NCBI GenBank assembly: GCA_023390815.1
Contig: JAEWCC010000049.1
Location: 62,001 to 126,000, forward strand
Reading direction: 5' to 3'
DNA length: 64,000 nucleotides
Origin: Bacillota bacterium
GTDB lineage: Bacteria; Bacillota; Clostridia; Christensenellales; SZUA-584
In this document: piece after piece, positions 1-8,625 of the stretch
Layout: each line of letters opens with the position of its first letter
Position numbering within the stretch: the stretch's first letter is position 1
Position numbers and translations under genes: made by a program
The notes under the pieces: model-generated
What the model was told of the DNA's origin: nothing
The model's database searches: none
Seen by the model: the letters and a program-made list of their open reading frames with translations, nothing else

Positions 1-354
1 GTGCCTCATACCATGGTGCTGGTCGATGAAATCGATGAAAAAACGGCCAGGCTTTTAGGCCCCGCCATCGAGAAACACCCTATGTACCCCCGCAAGACCA
101 ACGTCAACTTTGTGAAGGTGCTCGACCGGGAAAATATCCGCGTGCTTACATGGGAACGCGGCGCGGAACTCACATTTGCGTGCGGCACGGGCTCGTGCGC
201 AAGCGTGGTCGCCATGCAGCGAAAAGGTCTCGTGAACCGCAAGACCACCGTGCATCTGAAAGCGGGCAGACTGATCATCGAATACCTCGAAGACGGGCGC
301 GTCCTGATGACCGGTCCGGCAACACGCGTATTCCGCGCAACCATCATCGAATGA
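1..354 (+). CDS. dapF: Diaminopimelate epimerase, C-terminal part (cut by window edge)
   Basis: DapF interconverts LL- and meso-diaminopimelate for lysine and peptidoglycan synthesis. The visible 117 residues are the C-terminal domain: TNVNFV at 33-38, WERGAE at 51-56 and the catalytic-cysteine block ACGTGSCAS with Cys61. The PH-x-x-V stretch at the very start belongs inside the family alignment, so the gene begins upstream and the gtg at base 1 is not its start. It overlaps cca by 4 bases (ATGA), which suggests translational coupling. Nothing looks broken in the part seen. Confidence 0.93.
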   Translation: MPHTMVLVDEIDEKTARLLGPAIEKHPMYPRKTNVNFVKVLDRENIRVLTWERGAELTFACGTGSCASVVAMQRKGLVNRKTTVHLKAGRLIIEYLEDGRVLMTGPATRVFRATIIE

Positions 355-1736
355 AATTACCTCAAGGTATCCCCGAACTTTCCAAGCTTTTTACCGCCCG
401 CGGGTATTCGCTTTACCTTGTGGGGGGGTTTGTGCGAAACGCTGTGATAGGAATATCGGGCGGCGACGTGGACGTTTGCTCCGCGGCAACGCCTGAAGAA
501 GCGGCGAACATCGCCCGAGCCGGCGGACTGACGGTGGTGCCTAAAGCTCCGGAGCTCGGGACGATAGAGCTGCACATTCGGCTCGACGGACAGCGATATA
601 TTTTTGAACATACGACATTTCGAAACGACATTTATCCCGAAGGCGGACAGCACCGGCCAAGCCGCGTTGCGTTTACGAGCGACATCGAAAAAGATGCGCG
701 CCGTCGGGATTTTACCGCCAACGCCATGTATATCAATACCGCGACAGAGGAGTTTGTCGACCCGACGGGCTGCGGCCTTGCGGATATCCAGGCGAAGGTT
801 CTGCGCGCAGCCGCGGAGGACCCTGATATCACGATACGGGACGACGGCCTGCGCATTATGCGCATGGCGCGTTTTGCCGCAGAACTGGGGTTTACCGTCG
901 CGCCCGAACTGATGGCCTGTGCGCAGCGCCGCGCTGCCCTGATGGCCGATATCTCGGCGGAACGCAAGCGGGACGAGCTTAAGAAAATACTGCTCGCGGA
1001 TACCAAGTATCCTGTAATTGCCGGGAGCGACGCGCATGTGCGCGGCCTTTCCATGCTATACGAGGCTGGCGTGCTTCCTTATGTATTACCCATACTATGC
1101 GAGGGCGAGGGCATATCCCAAAAGGAGCAATATCACAAGTACGACGTGCTGTGGCACAGCATTCATGCGTGCGGCGCTGCGCCGCCCGAGCTTACGCTGC
1201 GGCTGGCCGCGCTGCTTCACGACATTGGCAAGCCACGCGCGCTGGCGCAAAACGGCAATATGTATGATCATGAGATCATCGGAGAAACGCTTGTTAGACA
1301 AACCCTCGAGGCGCTCCGGTTTGATAACGCAACGCGGGATACGGTTGCGACGCTGGTACGGTACCACATGTTCGACCTTGAAGGGCGCGCAAAGCCCATG
1401 ACCATACGCCGCCGCGCTATAAAGCTTGGGCACGAAAGCTTTAGGCAGCTCATTGAGCTGCGCCGTGCCGATTTCATAGGCTCCGGCAGGATCGAGGGTG
1501 CTGTAAAGTCTGCAGATCGCTGGCAGACAGAGCTGGATCGCATGATTGAGCAGCAGGTTCCCTGGCGGATATCTGAGCTTGCGGTATCGGGTGAGGATGT
1601 GATGCGCGAGCTCTCGATTGCGCCTTCGCCTGCGGTCGGGAGCGTACTGGAGTCGCTTCACAAGGAATGCATCGCCAATCCCGCGCTTAATCGCCGTGAT
1701 ATACTGCTCGCGCGGCTGCGCGCAATGAAACGCTAA
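351..1736 (+). CDS. cca: CCA-adding tRNA nucleotidyltransferase with HD domain
   Basis: Adds or repairs the CCA end of tRNAs. The 461-residue product shows the class II nucleotidyltransferase head: LVGGFVRN near residue 20, the metal-binding D-V-D after GG at about 37-42, and RRDFTANAM. The D-x-L-R-I-M-R-M-A-R-F motif follows. A C-terminal HD domain carries LLHDIGKP near residue 287, as in the HD-containing bacterial enzymes. The ATG at 351 overlaps the dapF stop and aligns with family starts; the open frame continues further upstream only as a shadow of dapF. Poly(A) polymerase activity cannot be excluded from sequence, but one such gene in a clostridium is normally CCA-adding. Confidence 0.92.
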   Translation: MKLPQGIPELSKLFTARGYSLYLVGGFVRNAVIGISGGDVDVCSAATPEEAANIARAGGLTVVPKAPELGTIELHIRLDGQRYIFEHTTFRNDIYPEGGQHRPSRVAFTSDIEKDARRRDFTANAMYINTATEEFVDPTGCGLADIQAKVLRAAAEDPDITIRDDGLRIMRMARFAAELGFTVAPELMACAQRRAALMADISAERKRDELKKILLADTKYPVIAGSDAHVRGLSMLYEAGVLPYVLPILCEGEGISQKEQYHKYDVLWHSIHACGAAPPELTLRLAALLHDIGKPRALAQNGNMYDHEIIGETLVRQTLEALRFDNATRDTVATLVRYHMFDLEGRAKPMTIRRRAIKLGHESFRQLIELRRADFIGSGRIEGAVKSADRWQTELDRMIEQQVPWRISELAVSGEDVMRELSIAPSPAVGSVLESLHKECIANPALNRRDILLARLRAMKR

Positions 1737-1783
1737 ATTATTACCGTAACGTTACGACTATTTCAAAAGCATGAACGCAAGGC

Positions 1784-1812
1784 TTGTCAACTTTAGCCTG
1801 TCGTAGTATGAT
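1784..1812 (+). promoter_or_regulatory. Probable sigma-A promoter for the alpha/beta hydrolase
   Basis: TTGTCA at 1784-1789, a 17-base spacer and TATGAT at 1807-1812, about 60 bases before the start codon at 1873. A perfect 12-base palindrome (CGTAACGTTACG, 1745-1756) lies just upstream, after the cca stop, and could be an operator or chance. Confidence 0.5.
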
Positions 1813-1872
1813 GGGTATCATGCATCGTACGCTTTTGCTGCTTGGAATATCATATATGGGGGATGGGGCAGC

Positions 1873-2802
1873 ATGAACACGTTCAGAAAGAGTATGCCTT
1901 TCCAAAACAACGAGCATACCGGGGCATATGCGGATATCTCGTTTGAAATCACAGGCGCTGTAGAGCTTGGAACGGAAAGCATCCGTTTTGACACGCAGAT
2001 TCACTATGTGGATGAAGGGGATGGAATTCCGCTGCTGCTTGTTCATGGTATCGGTCAGTCTCTTTTTACCTGGCGGCACAGCATTTCGTTTTTTGCCCGG
2101 AACGGATTTCGTGTAATAGCGCCGGACCTGGCTGGCTGCGGCTACAGCGGGCATCCCAATATCTATTATACGGTGGAAGAGCAATCCATGGTACTGCACG
2201 CGTTTCTGGAGACGCTGGGGATTGACGAAGTATATATCGCCGCGTTTTCAACGGGGTGTCTTTCGGCGGCATGTCTTGCCGCGGAATACCCGGAAATGGT
2301 TTCGCGCATGGTGCTCGTCTCTCCGGGCGGCCCTAACGAAGGGTATCCATTTTCACTGCGGGCGCTTACTTCATGGCTGGGGCAAAAGCTGTTCCCCCTG
2401 CTCGTCAGCGACAGCTCCGTAAAAAGCTTGCTGCACGATATGTACTTTGACGCGACCAAACTGACAGACGATGTCGCATCGGGATATGCCCAGCCTTTCC
2501 ACAAGCAGGACGTTCGCGAAACGATGGTGATGTCCATGGTGCACTTTGACGACACGTATACGCGTTCGCTGCTGAAAAGCATAAAGCAGCCCACGCTTGT
2601 GTTCTCAGGCATGGAGGACCATATGCACAGCGATGAGATGGTCCGCGTTTACGCCGTGACAATCCCCGGCGCGCGGCATATACGAATGCGCAACTGCGGG
2701 CATTTTGTCCACGAAGAAAAGCACACAAAATTCAACACTGAAGCGCTGGCGTTTTTCAAAGACCCTGCGCATCTGGGCTATGGGCGGACCTGCAGCATGT
2801 GA
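1873..2802 (+). CDS. Alpha/beta hydrolase fold protein
   Basis: 309 residues with the alpha/beta hydrolase layout: oxyanion loop LLVHGIGQS near residue 56, nucleophile elbow A-F-S-T-G with Ser126, an acid candidate Asp249 in GMEDHMH, and His277 in NCGHFVHEE. Ala replaces the usual first Gly of G-x-S-x-G, which is tolerated in the superfamily. No signal peptide is seen, so it is probably cytosolic. The substrate is not predictable; esterase, epoxide hydrolase and C-C hydrolase activities are all possible. It has its own promoter and stands alone between cca and an unrelated membrane protein. Confidence 0.85.
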   Translation: MNTFRKSMPFQNNEHTGAYADISFEITGAVELGTESIRFDTQIHYVDEGDGIPLLLVHGIGQSLFTWRHSISFFARNGFRVIAPDLAGCGYSGHPNIYYTVEEQSMVLHAFLETLGIDEVYIAAFSTGCLSAACLAAEYPEMVSRMVLVSPGGPNEGYPFSLRALTSWLGQKLFPLLVSDSSVKSLLHDMYFDATKLTDDVASGYAQPFHKQDVRETMVMSMVHFDDTYTRSLLKSIKQPTLVFSGMEDHMHSDEMVRVYAVTIPGARHIRMRNCGHFVHEEKHTKFNTEALAFFKDPAHLGYGRTCSM

Positions 2803-2868
2803 GCTGTTGAAAAAATACGATACCTGGTATAAAATTTGTGTATGGCATACCGACGGAAGGAGAATACC

Positions 2869-4104
2869 GTGGTAACTAATCTGAGAAAATATCGCAGGAG
2901 AAAGAGCCTGAGCAGCAGGCGCAGAGGAGGTAAAAGCCGCAGCGTATCGCGACTGAACCTCAACTGGGGTCCTGTGCTGCTATTCGGCGGCATCGGTGTA
3001 GGTGTTATCGCACTGGTGCTTGTCATTATATTCGTCATCGTTCCTTTGTTTGGCGGCGGCGGGAATCCAACTGCATCGTCAACCCCAACGGCTACGATCC
3101 AGCCTTCGCCGACTCCCATAGCCAAAGGCGACATGTCGGAGAGCGCCAGTGAGCTGACCCTTGGGTATAAATCGGTTAACGATCCATACATCAACGGAAA
3201 CGAATTGATTTTCTCATCATCGGACAAGCTTGAAAGCGATTTGCCGGACAGGCTCGTGATCTATGACATAGCAGCCGGTACAGCCACCGAAGTGCCGGAT
3301 ATTGAAAAAAAGAACAATTGTCTGCTTGAGCCCAAGATCAATGAAAAGTATATCGTCTATCTTGACTGTAAATCGGAATACGGCGGTACCATATATGGCG
3401 TGGACCGGGCGTCCGGTGATAAATTCACCATCCGTGAGTATCTCTACGGTATGCCTAAGGTATCTTTGACCGGTCAATACGTAGTATGGATGCAACAGAC
3501 CGGCAAGGGGACGGACAGGCTGTACGTATATGACCTGGCCGCGCGGGAAAGCGTGGAACTTGAAACCTTCGTCAACACCTATTTTTCCTACAGCGCCGCA
3601 TATGCGGATGAGAACGCGCTCGTATATGTGCAGCCGGAAGGCGAAAGCGGCATGACAACGCAGGAAACCTCCTCTGCGTCCACCAATGCGGAGATTGTCG
3701 TAACGCCTCTGGTACCCGGAGGCGATACGAAAGCAATCCACTTCCTGCCCGGCATGTTCGCGTATAATCCGCTTGTGAGCGGCGATTATATCGTATTCCT
3801 GAACGGTACGGGCAATGCGGAATCGGAGCTGATGCTGAGCAAGAAGACCGGAACCACCTATTCTGCGCCGGTATCGATTGCCAAGGGAGTGCTTAACTAC
3901 GACGTGGGCGACGGGTACGTCGTCTATACGCTGGACAACGCCGTACATATCTACTACTTTGCAGACGGCTCGACAGGACGGCTATCGTCCGATGTTACCC
4001 GCGCATTGCTCGGCAGTGCAAACGGTAAGGATGTCATTTGGTATGATATCACCGACGGCATTGAAAGCACACCGAATGCAATCATGCACATTGCAGTGCC
4101 ATAA
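2869..4104 (+). CDS. Membrane-anchored protein with beta-propeller-like extracellular region
   Basis: The GTG at 2869 is chosen because an AAGGAG site lies 7 bases upstream; a TTGAAA-N17-TAAAAT promoter sits at 2807-2835. The 411-residue product has a very basic N-terminus (about 30 residues rich in Arg, Lys and Ser). One transmembrane helix (LLFGGIGVGVIALVLVIIF) follows, then a Thr/Pro/Ser linker. The rest, about 320 residues, consists of repeated short beta-strand units with Tyr-Val and Asp-Gly pairs, like TolB or DUF5050-type propellers. It probably faces outward as a single-pass protein. No catalytic motif is seen and the role is unknown. The gene is monocistronic, with a strong terminator directly after it. 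Confidence 0.75.
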   Translation: MVTNLRKYRRRKSLSSRRRGGKSRSVSRLNLNWGPVLLFGGIGVGVIALVLVIIFVIVPLFGGGGNPTASSTPTATIQPSPTPIAKGDMSESASELTLGYKSVNDPYINGNELIFSSSDKLESDLPDRLVIYDIAAGTATEVPDIEKKNNCLLEPKINEKYIVYLDCKSEYGGTIYGVDRASGDKFTIREYLYGMPKVSLTGQYVVWMQQTGKGTDRLYVYDLAARESVELETFVNTYFSYSAAYADENALVYVQPEGESGMTTQETSSASTNAEIVVTPLVPGGDTKAIHFLPGMFAYNPLVSGDYIVFLNGTGNAESELMLSKKTGTTYSAPVSIAKGVLNYDVGDGYVVYTLDNAVHIYYFADGSTGRLSSDVTRALLGSANGKDVIWYDITDGIESTPNAIMHIAVP

Positions 4105-4120
4105 GAAAATGGACCACTGA

Positions 4121-4160
4121 AAAAGCCGGTCCGCTTACGAGCGGACCGGCTTTGTTGTAT
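4121..4160 (+). terminator. Intrinsic terminator between convergent genes
   Basis: Stem AAAGCCGGTCCGC (4122-4134) pairs with GCGGACCGGCTTT (4141-4153) around a 6-base loop. T-rich sequence follows on the plus strand and A-rich sequence precedes it, so it can serve both the propeller-like gene and the convergent SGNH hydrolase. Confidence 0.85.
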
Positions 4161-4172
4161 CCGGGGTTGCCG

Positions 4173-4904
4173 TCAATATGCCGGGACAACAGCCGGGGTG
4201 GATGCGGGCAGCAGGTAGGACGCCTGTTCTCGGATAAACGCCAGTACCGCCTCAAATATCAGCCGGTGCCCATCCGGATTGGGGTGGATGCCATCGGAGC
4301 ATACGAAGCGCTCGAAATCCTTTTGCTTGAGAAACTCACGCCGAACGTCGATACAGCTTACGTCGCGCTTGCGCGATATGAATTGCAGACAGTTCGAATA
4401 GCGCTCCTGCCACCAGTAGATATGCCAGACATCCTTGAGCCACTTTAATATGTTAAACCCTTTTTCCTGATCGCAGTTGGTAAACCATTTGAAGTAGCTG
4501 TCGGCATAGAGGGGAGGGAGCGTGGTGAGCACGGGCTTCTTGCCGTTCTGCTCCACAAAATCGATCATCGCGTTGATACTTTTTTCAAACTCATCCAGCG
4601 GAGTCTTGGGAATATGATCTCTGGCAGGATCTCGCGCGATTTCATCCCACGCAAAATCGCAGTCATTTCCGCCGAATTCGATCACCACGATATCCGGATC
4701 ATACTTACCCATCTTGGACTCAAGCAGCTTTTGTCCCTGCTCCACCGTCGCGCCGAAATGCGAAACGTTGATAAACTCGGCGTCAATCTGCTGAGAAAGC
4801 AAGTTGATAAAGCTTTCCTTGAGCAGCGTGTACTTCTTTTTTTCCTCATCGAGTATAACGCCCTTGCAGAGCGAGTCTCCGACGACCAATATTTTTTTAC
4901 TCAT
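4173..4904 (-). CDS. SGNH/GDSL-family hydrolase
   Basis: 243 residues with the SGNH blocks: VVGDSLCKG (nucleophile Ser11), FGGND for block III and DGIHPNPDGH for block V carrying the catalytic Asp and His. There is no signal peptide. The start at 4904 follows GGAGGG and gives the canonical family N-terminus; an upstream extension would read through the neighbouring TetR gene. It overlaps the TetR stop by 8 bases, so the two are translated together, and it is probably the regulator's target. Likely an esterase, lipase or deacetylase; the substrate is unknown. Confidence 0.85.
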   Translation of the reverse strand: MSKKILVVGDSLCKGVILDEEKKKYTLLKESFINLLSQQIDAEFINVSHFGATVEQGQKLLESKMGKYDPDIVVIEFGGNDCDFAWDEIARDPARDHIPKTPLDEFEKSINAMIDFVEQNGKKPVLTTLPPLYADSYFKWFTNCDQEKGFNILKWLKDVWHIYWWQERYSNCLQFISRKRDVSCIDVRREFLKQKDFERFVCSDGIHPNPDGHRLIFEAVLAFIREQASYLLPASTPAVVPAY

Positions 4905-5484
4905 GTTGCCCTCCATTTCCCGTTGCTGATAAATATTTGGCGATGCAGCCGCTATAGTCCTCTTCACGGATATCCATTTTGCCAAGCGCCCGTTTCATTA
5001 TGATGCTGTCCAGCACCGTAAATACCGCATCGGTCACAGGACTGGGATAACCGACTTTTTTCAGGCCTACATCGACCATCGTATGCCACTTTGTTATTTT
5101 TTCATTCAGCATGTTTTTTATCACATCATTACCCATGATTGCGTAGTTCACCAGGCAGATATGCAGCCGGCATGGATCCTCCGCCTGAAAAACGCAAGTC
5201 AGCAGCTTAACCAGCATGTCATGAAGCGAAGTTGCTTCGGTAGCTGTCTCCAGCCACGAGAATATACTTTCTGATATCTGGTTCAAATGGTGTTCGGCAA
5301 CATCGTATATCAGATGATCCTTCGAAGGGTAGTAGTAATAGATGGTGCCTTTGGATAGTCCCACGGCCTTGGATATATCGGAAAAGCTCGTGACGTTAAC
5401 GCCCTGATCGCAGAACAAGCGTGAGGTGGTTTGCAGTATGCTCAGCCGATTGTTATCTGACGGACTCGACAGTTTTTTTGACAC
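4897..5484 (-). CDS. TetR-family transcriptional regulator
   Basis: 195 residues. The N-terminal helix-turn-helix reads FSDISKAVGLSKGTIYYYYPSK, preceded by the usual RLFCDQGVNVTS helix; the C-terminal ligand domain is divergent, as expected. The GTG start at 5484 lies 9 bases after AAGGAG; a longer ATG version from 5538 would run across the operator and lacks a ribosome site. It is the first gene of a two-gene operon with the SGNH hydrolase. A perfect inverted repeat just upstream suggests autorepression. Confidence 0.85.
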   Translation of the reverse strand: MSKKLSSPSDNNRLSILQTTSRLFCDQGVNVTSFSDISKAVGLSKGTIYYYYPSKDHLIYDVAEHHLNQISESIFSWLETATEATSLHDMLVKLLTCVFQAEDPCRLHICLVNYAIMGNDVIKNMLNEKITKWHTMVDVGLKKVGYPSPVTDAVFTVLDSIIMKRALGKMDIREEDYSGCIAKYLSATGNGGQHE

Positions 5485-5506
5485 AGGGTTATTTCTCCTT
5501 TGTGTG

Positions 5507-5526
5507 TGTCGGACAACCGTCCGACA
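5507..5526. promoter_or_regulatory. Putative TetR operator
   Basis: Perfect inverted repeat TGTCGGAC-AACC-GTCCGACA located 23 bases upstream of the TetR GTG start. Length and placement fit a TetR-dimer operator controlling the TetR/SGNH operon. Confidence 0.7.
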
Positions 5527-5692
5527 AGAATATAGCACGATACCACCAGTGCTGCAATATCCACGCGATTAATTATTTGTAAACAATAGCGACGCAAATT
5601 TTCCAGTACAGTCCCCTTTTCTTTCTTCCCATAACAGAAGGTTTGCTTTATAATCATCATATCAACCATAACGAACCATACGGGAGGATGCC

Positions 5693-6469
5693 ATGTCCAA
5701 AATTATCGCCATTGCGAACCAAAAGGGCGGCGTAGGAAAAACAACCACGGCGGTCAACTTGAGTGCGTGCATCGCGGAAAAGGGTAAAAGGGTGCTGCTG
5801 ATCGACGTGGATCCGCAGGGGAATTCCACCAGCGGTCTTGGCATCGATAAGCGCACATTGAAATCCTCCGTATACGATGTCCTGATCAACGGGCTTGATG
5901 CGCACAAGGCTGTGCAGAAAACGATGATCGAAACGCTCGACATGATCCCCGCAAACATCGATCTGGTAGGCGCCGAAGTGGAGATGGTCTCTCGCATGGC
6001 GCGCGAGCAGATTTTAAAGAGCGCACTGAAAAACGTTCGAAATGATTACGACTACATCTTCATGGATTGCCCGCCTTCTCTGGGACTCATCACGATTAAC
6101 GCGCTTACCGCAGCGGACAAAATCCTTGTCCCCATACAATGCGAATACTTTGCGCTCGAAGGTCTGTCCCAGCTAATCAATACGATCAAGCTTGTCAAGA
6201 CGAACCTTAATCCCGCACTGGAAGTGGAGGGCGTCGTCCTTACGATGTTCGACGGGCGTACAAATCTCTCCATTCAGGTTGTTGAGGAAGTTAAGAAATA
6301 TTTCCGGAACAAGGTGTACCGCACCATCATCCCGCGTAACGTAAGGCTTGGCGAAGCACCCAGCTTTGGATTACCGGTAATTAAATATGACGCAAACTGC
6401 CTCGGCAGCCAGTGCTACAACGAGCTTGCAACCGAAGTGATTCAGAGCAACGGGGGTGATATGGAATGA
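5693..6469 (+). CDS. parA: ParA/Soj chromosome-partitioning ATPase
   Basis: 258 residues beginning MSKIIAIANQKGGVGKTT, the deviant Walker A of ParA/MinD ATPases. LLIDVDPQGN and FMDCPPSLG (Walker B) follow. It binds DNA non-specifically as an ATP dimer and works with ParB at parS near the replication origin. In spore-formers it also influences initiation and Spo0A-dependent sporulation. A TATAAT at 5649-5654 is a plausible -10. The stop overlaps parB by 4 bases. Two consensus parS sites lie within 1.5 kb downstream, confirming the chromosomal (Soj) type. Confidence 0.96.
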   Translation: MSKIIAIANQKGGVGKTTTAVNLSACIAEKGKRVLLIDVDPQGNSTSGLGIDKRTLKSSVYDVLINGLDAHKAVQKTMIETLDMIPANIDLVGAEVEMVSRMAREQILKSALKNVRNDYDYIFMDCPPSLGLITINALTAADKILVPIQCEYFALEGLSQLINTIKLVKTNLNPALEVEGVVLTMFDGRTNLSIQVVEEVKKYFRNKVYRTIIPRNVRLGEAPSFGLPVIKYDANCLGSQCYNELATEVIQSNGGDME

Positions 6470-7314
6470 AGCAACAGCAGCGGCTGGGCCGTGGCCTCGG
6501 GGCGCTTATCGGAGAGGAGTCATCGGCGGAAAAGAGCGCGATACTGGAGCTTGATGTCAACGAACTGGACCCCAATCTTGCGCAGCCCCGTAAACACTTT
6601 GACGAAGAAAAGCTGGAGGAACTTGCGCAGTCCATCCGCACATACGGTATCGTTCAGCCTATCATCGTGCAGCGAAGCGGGGACCGGTACAGGATTATCG
6701 CCGGTGAGCGTCGATATCGTGCAGCAAGACTTGCCGGCCTCACGATGGTTCCAGTCGTCATTAAGGAATATTCCGAGATGGAATTCATGGAGGTTTCGCT
6801 CGTCGAAAACCTCCAGCGTGAAGACCTCAATCCCATTGAAGAAGCGCAGGCTATGCGCATGCTGATGGATGAACACAGCCTCACGCAGGACGAATTATCC
6901 GGCCGACTCGGCAAATCGCGCAGTGCGGTCGCGAACACGCTTCGGCTGCTTTCGCTGCCGGAGGAAGTGAGTGCTATGGTGGTATCGGGCGAGCTTTCAA
7001 GCGGACATGCGCGCTGTCTCATCACACTGCAAAGCGATCACGATAAGATCATGCTCGCGCGCCGAATCGTATCGCAAGGGCTTTCGGTAAGAGAGACTGA
7101 AGCGCTCGTAAGTGCAGCAACAGGGAAAAAAGCGGCGCAGCGCAAGAAGAAAGATGCGGCGCCGGAGATTGAATCTGCGCAGGGGGCGCTGACGGCGGCG
7201 CTTGGTACACGCGTACAAATCGTGGGGGATCTAAGCCACGGAAAAATCGTGCTGTCCTATTACAACCCGGACCAGCTTCAAAGTCTGTACGACTTTCTAC
7301 TGACTTCAAAATAA
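6466..7314 (+). CDS. parB: ParB/Spo0J centromere-binding CTPase
   Basis: 282 residues. The LGRGLGALIGE start is the conserved ParB N-terminus that stimulates ParA. The CTP-binding box GERRYRAARLAG is intact, as is ENLQREDLNPIEEA. The helix-turn-helix region (TQDELSGRLGKSRSAVANTLRLL) and a C-terminal dimerisation domain follow. It loads at parS and spreads as a CTP-gated clamp to recruit SMC. It is co-transcribed with parA and followed by a terminator. Confidence 0.96.
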   Translation: MKQQQRLGRGLGALIGEESSAEKSAILELDVNELDPNLAQPRKHFDEEKLEELAQSIRTYGIVQPIIVQRSGDRYRIIAGERRYRAARLAGLTMVPVVIKEYSEMEFMEVSLVENLQREDLNPIEEAQAMRMLMDEHSLTQDELSGRLGKSRSAVANTLRLLSLPEEVSAMVVSGELSSGHARCLITLQSDHDKIMLARRIVSQGLSVRETEALVSAATGKKAAQRKKKDAAPEIESAQGALTAALGTRVQIVGDLSHGKIVLSYYNPDQLQSLYDFLLTSK

Positions 7315-7343
7315 GCGAAGAAACAGCGTTATAAAACGAAACG

Positions 7344-7370
7344 GGCGGCACATTTGCCGCCTATTATTTT
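7344..7370 (+). terminator. Intrinsic terminator of parAB
   Basis: GGCGGCA (7344-7350), a 4-base loop, TGCCGCC (7355-7361), then TATTATTTTT. It lies 30 bases after the parB stop. Confidence 0.8.
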
Positions 7371-7454
7371 TATCATATTATAAACCGGGTGTTCGTTATC
7401 CTTCAATCATAACAATTCCGACAAGCGGTATATTTGATTTCACTTAGGTCTGTT

Positions 7455-7470
7455 TGTTTCACGTGAAACA
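7455..7470. other. parS centromere site 1
   Basis: TGTTTCACGTGAAACA, a perfect 16-base palindrome identical to the bacterial parS consensus bound by ParB/Spo0J. It lies 140 bases after parB and 3 bases beyond the stop of the VOC gene. Confidence 0.95.
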
Positions 7471-7473
7471 TTG

Positions 7474-7842
7474 TTAAACCCATAACCCCCAACGGACATC
7501 AAAACGATCGATAAGCCTTACGACATGATCGCTATAATCAGTTGCCTGTAATGGGAAAAGAATATGAGCGCCCTCCTTCAATACGGAATATGCCTTTTGC
7601 AGAGAGGCTTCATTATCGAATTGAACTGACAACTGATAACCGCCCGACTTGCAGCCGTCCAAATCGCCGCCGGTGTCGTTTAACATGAGAAGCTGATCGT
7701 GGATGATGATCTCGGCATGGATAATCAGCCCGCTTTGCCCCGGGTCTTCTATAATCTTTTGGACAATGGCCTCAAAAGCCTTTTCATAAACATGAAGTGC
7801 AGCCCGGGTTTGGCCGTTCAGATAAATATGGGTTGAAAGCAT
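7474..7842 (-). CDS. VOC (glyoxalase/PhnB-like) family small protein
   Basis: 122 residues resembling PhnB-type VOC proteins: N-terminal HIYLNGQTRAALHVYEKAF, then IIHAEIIIHDQLLMLND and a closing DRFDVRWGLWV that matches the usual D-x-F-G-x-x-W ending. These proteins are often annotated as glyoxalase-like with no proven substrate. It is the only gene between the two parS sites and probably has no partner here. Metal-ligand positions are not all conserved, so catalytic activity is uncertain. Confidence 0.72.
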   Translation of the reverse strand: MLSTHIYLNGQTRAALHVYEKAFEAIVQKIIEDPGQSGLIIHAEIIIHDQLLMLNDTGGDLDGCKSGGYQLSVQFDNEASLQKAYSVLKEGAHILFPLQATDYSDHVVRLIDRFDVRWGLWV

Positions 7843-7882
7843 TTGGTTTACCTACTGTTACTTTTGATTTACAGTATCATAT

Positions 7883-7898
7883 TGTTTCACGTGAAACA
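7883..7898. other. parS centromere site 2
   Basis: A second perfect TGTTTCACGTGAAACA, 428 bases from the first. It sits 1 base beyond the stop codon of the CvpA-like gene and 40 bases upstream of the VOC gene start. Confidence 0.95.
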
Positions 7899-7899
7899 A

Positions 7900-8607
7900 T
7901 TAAATCGTCCCGCTGATCAAGTGTAAAAAGAAGTTGTTTCTCAGGAAATATGTACCCAGCGATGAAGTGCTGAAGTATTCAGAGATTTTGTCTACAGGCA
8001 CGAGCAGAAGGATTACCGGGATGGCGGTTACAATAAGGAAACAAAACAGCATACCGCGGGTCAGCCCGAACAGTGCGCCCATGGATCGGTCATACTGCTT
8101 GAGCTCCGGGAACTCGACGGTATACTCGACCGCACCAAGAATGAACTGATAGATAACCCGGGCAATGATGAATATCGCAAAGAACGAGAGGATGTTGAGC
8201 ACCGCACTCACGATGGTCATGTTGTAATATTCGCCGATCGTTTTGAGACCGTCGGCGGCAAACGCCTGAGTCTGTACGTTCTGACGAATCAGCGAAGCGA
8301 ATGGTTCGCCGACGGAGGACTCCGTGATGATGCGGTGCAGTGTAGAACTGCTCATGCCTTCTACAAAAAGCTTGGAATCCTCGAACGAGGCGATAAACTC
8401 CGCGCCTTCGGTATAGTAGAAGAAAAAGCGGAAAAGCGATTCGCTTGCGCGCACTGCGGTTGCGACCACCGGATAGAGCAGGTAGGAGGTGATGACCGAC
8501 AGGAAGAAAGCCCCGAGGTTGAGCGCGGAATGGAAGAAGCCCCGGTATATGCCCTCGAGCAGGGTAACCGCGATCAATACGATGAACATGATGGTAACCA
8601 GATTCAT
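7900..8607 (-). CDS. CvpA-like integral membrane protein
   Basis: 235 residues with four hydrophobic segments (about 4-24, 28-50, 140-162 and 185-208). The short basic turn EGIYRGFFHSALNLG is typical of the CvpA/colicin V production family. It probably resides in the cytoplasmic membrane. The biochemical role of the family is not settled. It is 18 bases downstream of the DUF5711-like gene on the same strand and likely co-transcribed with it. Confidence 0.75.
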   Translation of the reverse strand: MNLVTIMFIVLIAVTLLEGIYRGFFHSALNLGAFFLSVITSYLLYPVVATAVRASESLFRFFFYYTEGAEFIASFEDSKLFVEGMSSSTLHRIITESSVGEPFASLIRQNVQTQAFAADGLKTIGEYYNMTIVSAVLNILSFFAIFIIARVIYQFILGAVEYTVEFPELKQYDRSMGALFGLTRGMLFCFLIVTAIPVILLLVPVDKISEYFSTSSLGTYFLRNNFFLHLISGTI

Positions 8608-8625
8608 GACATCCTCCTCAGGACC

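Noticed and set aside
150..350. N-terminal extension of cca
   Set aside because: Would overlap dapF by 200 bases with an unrelated Arg-rich sequence; family N-termini align with the ATG at 351.
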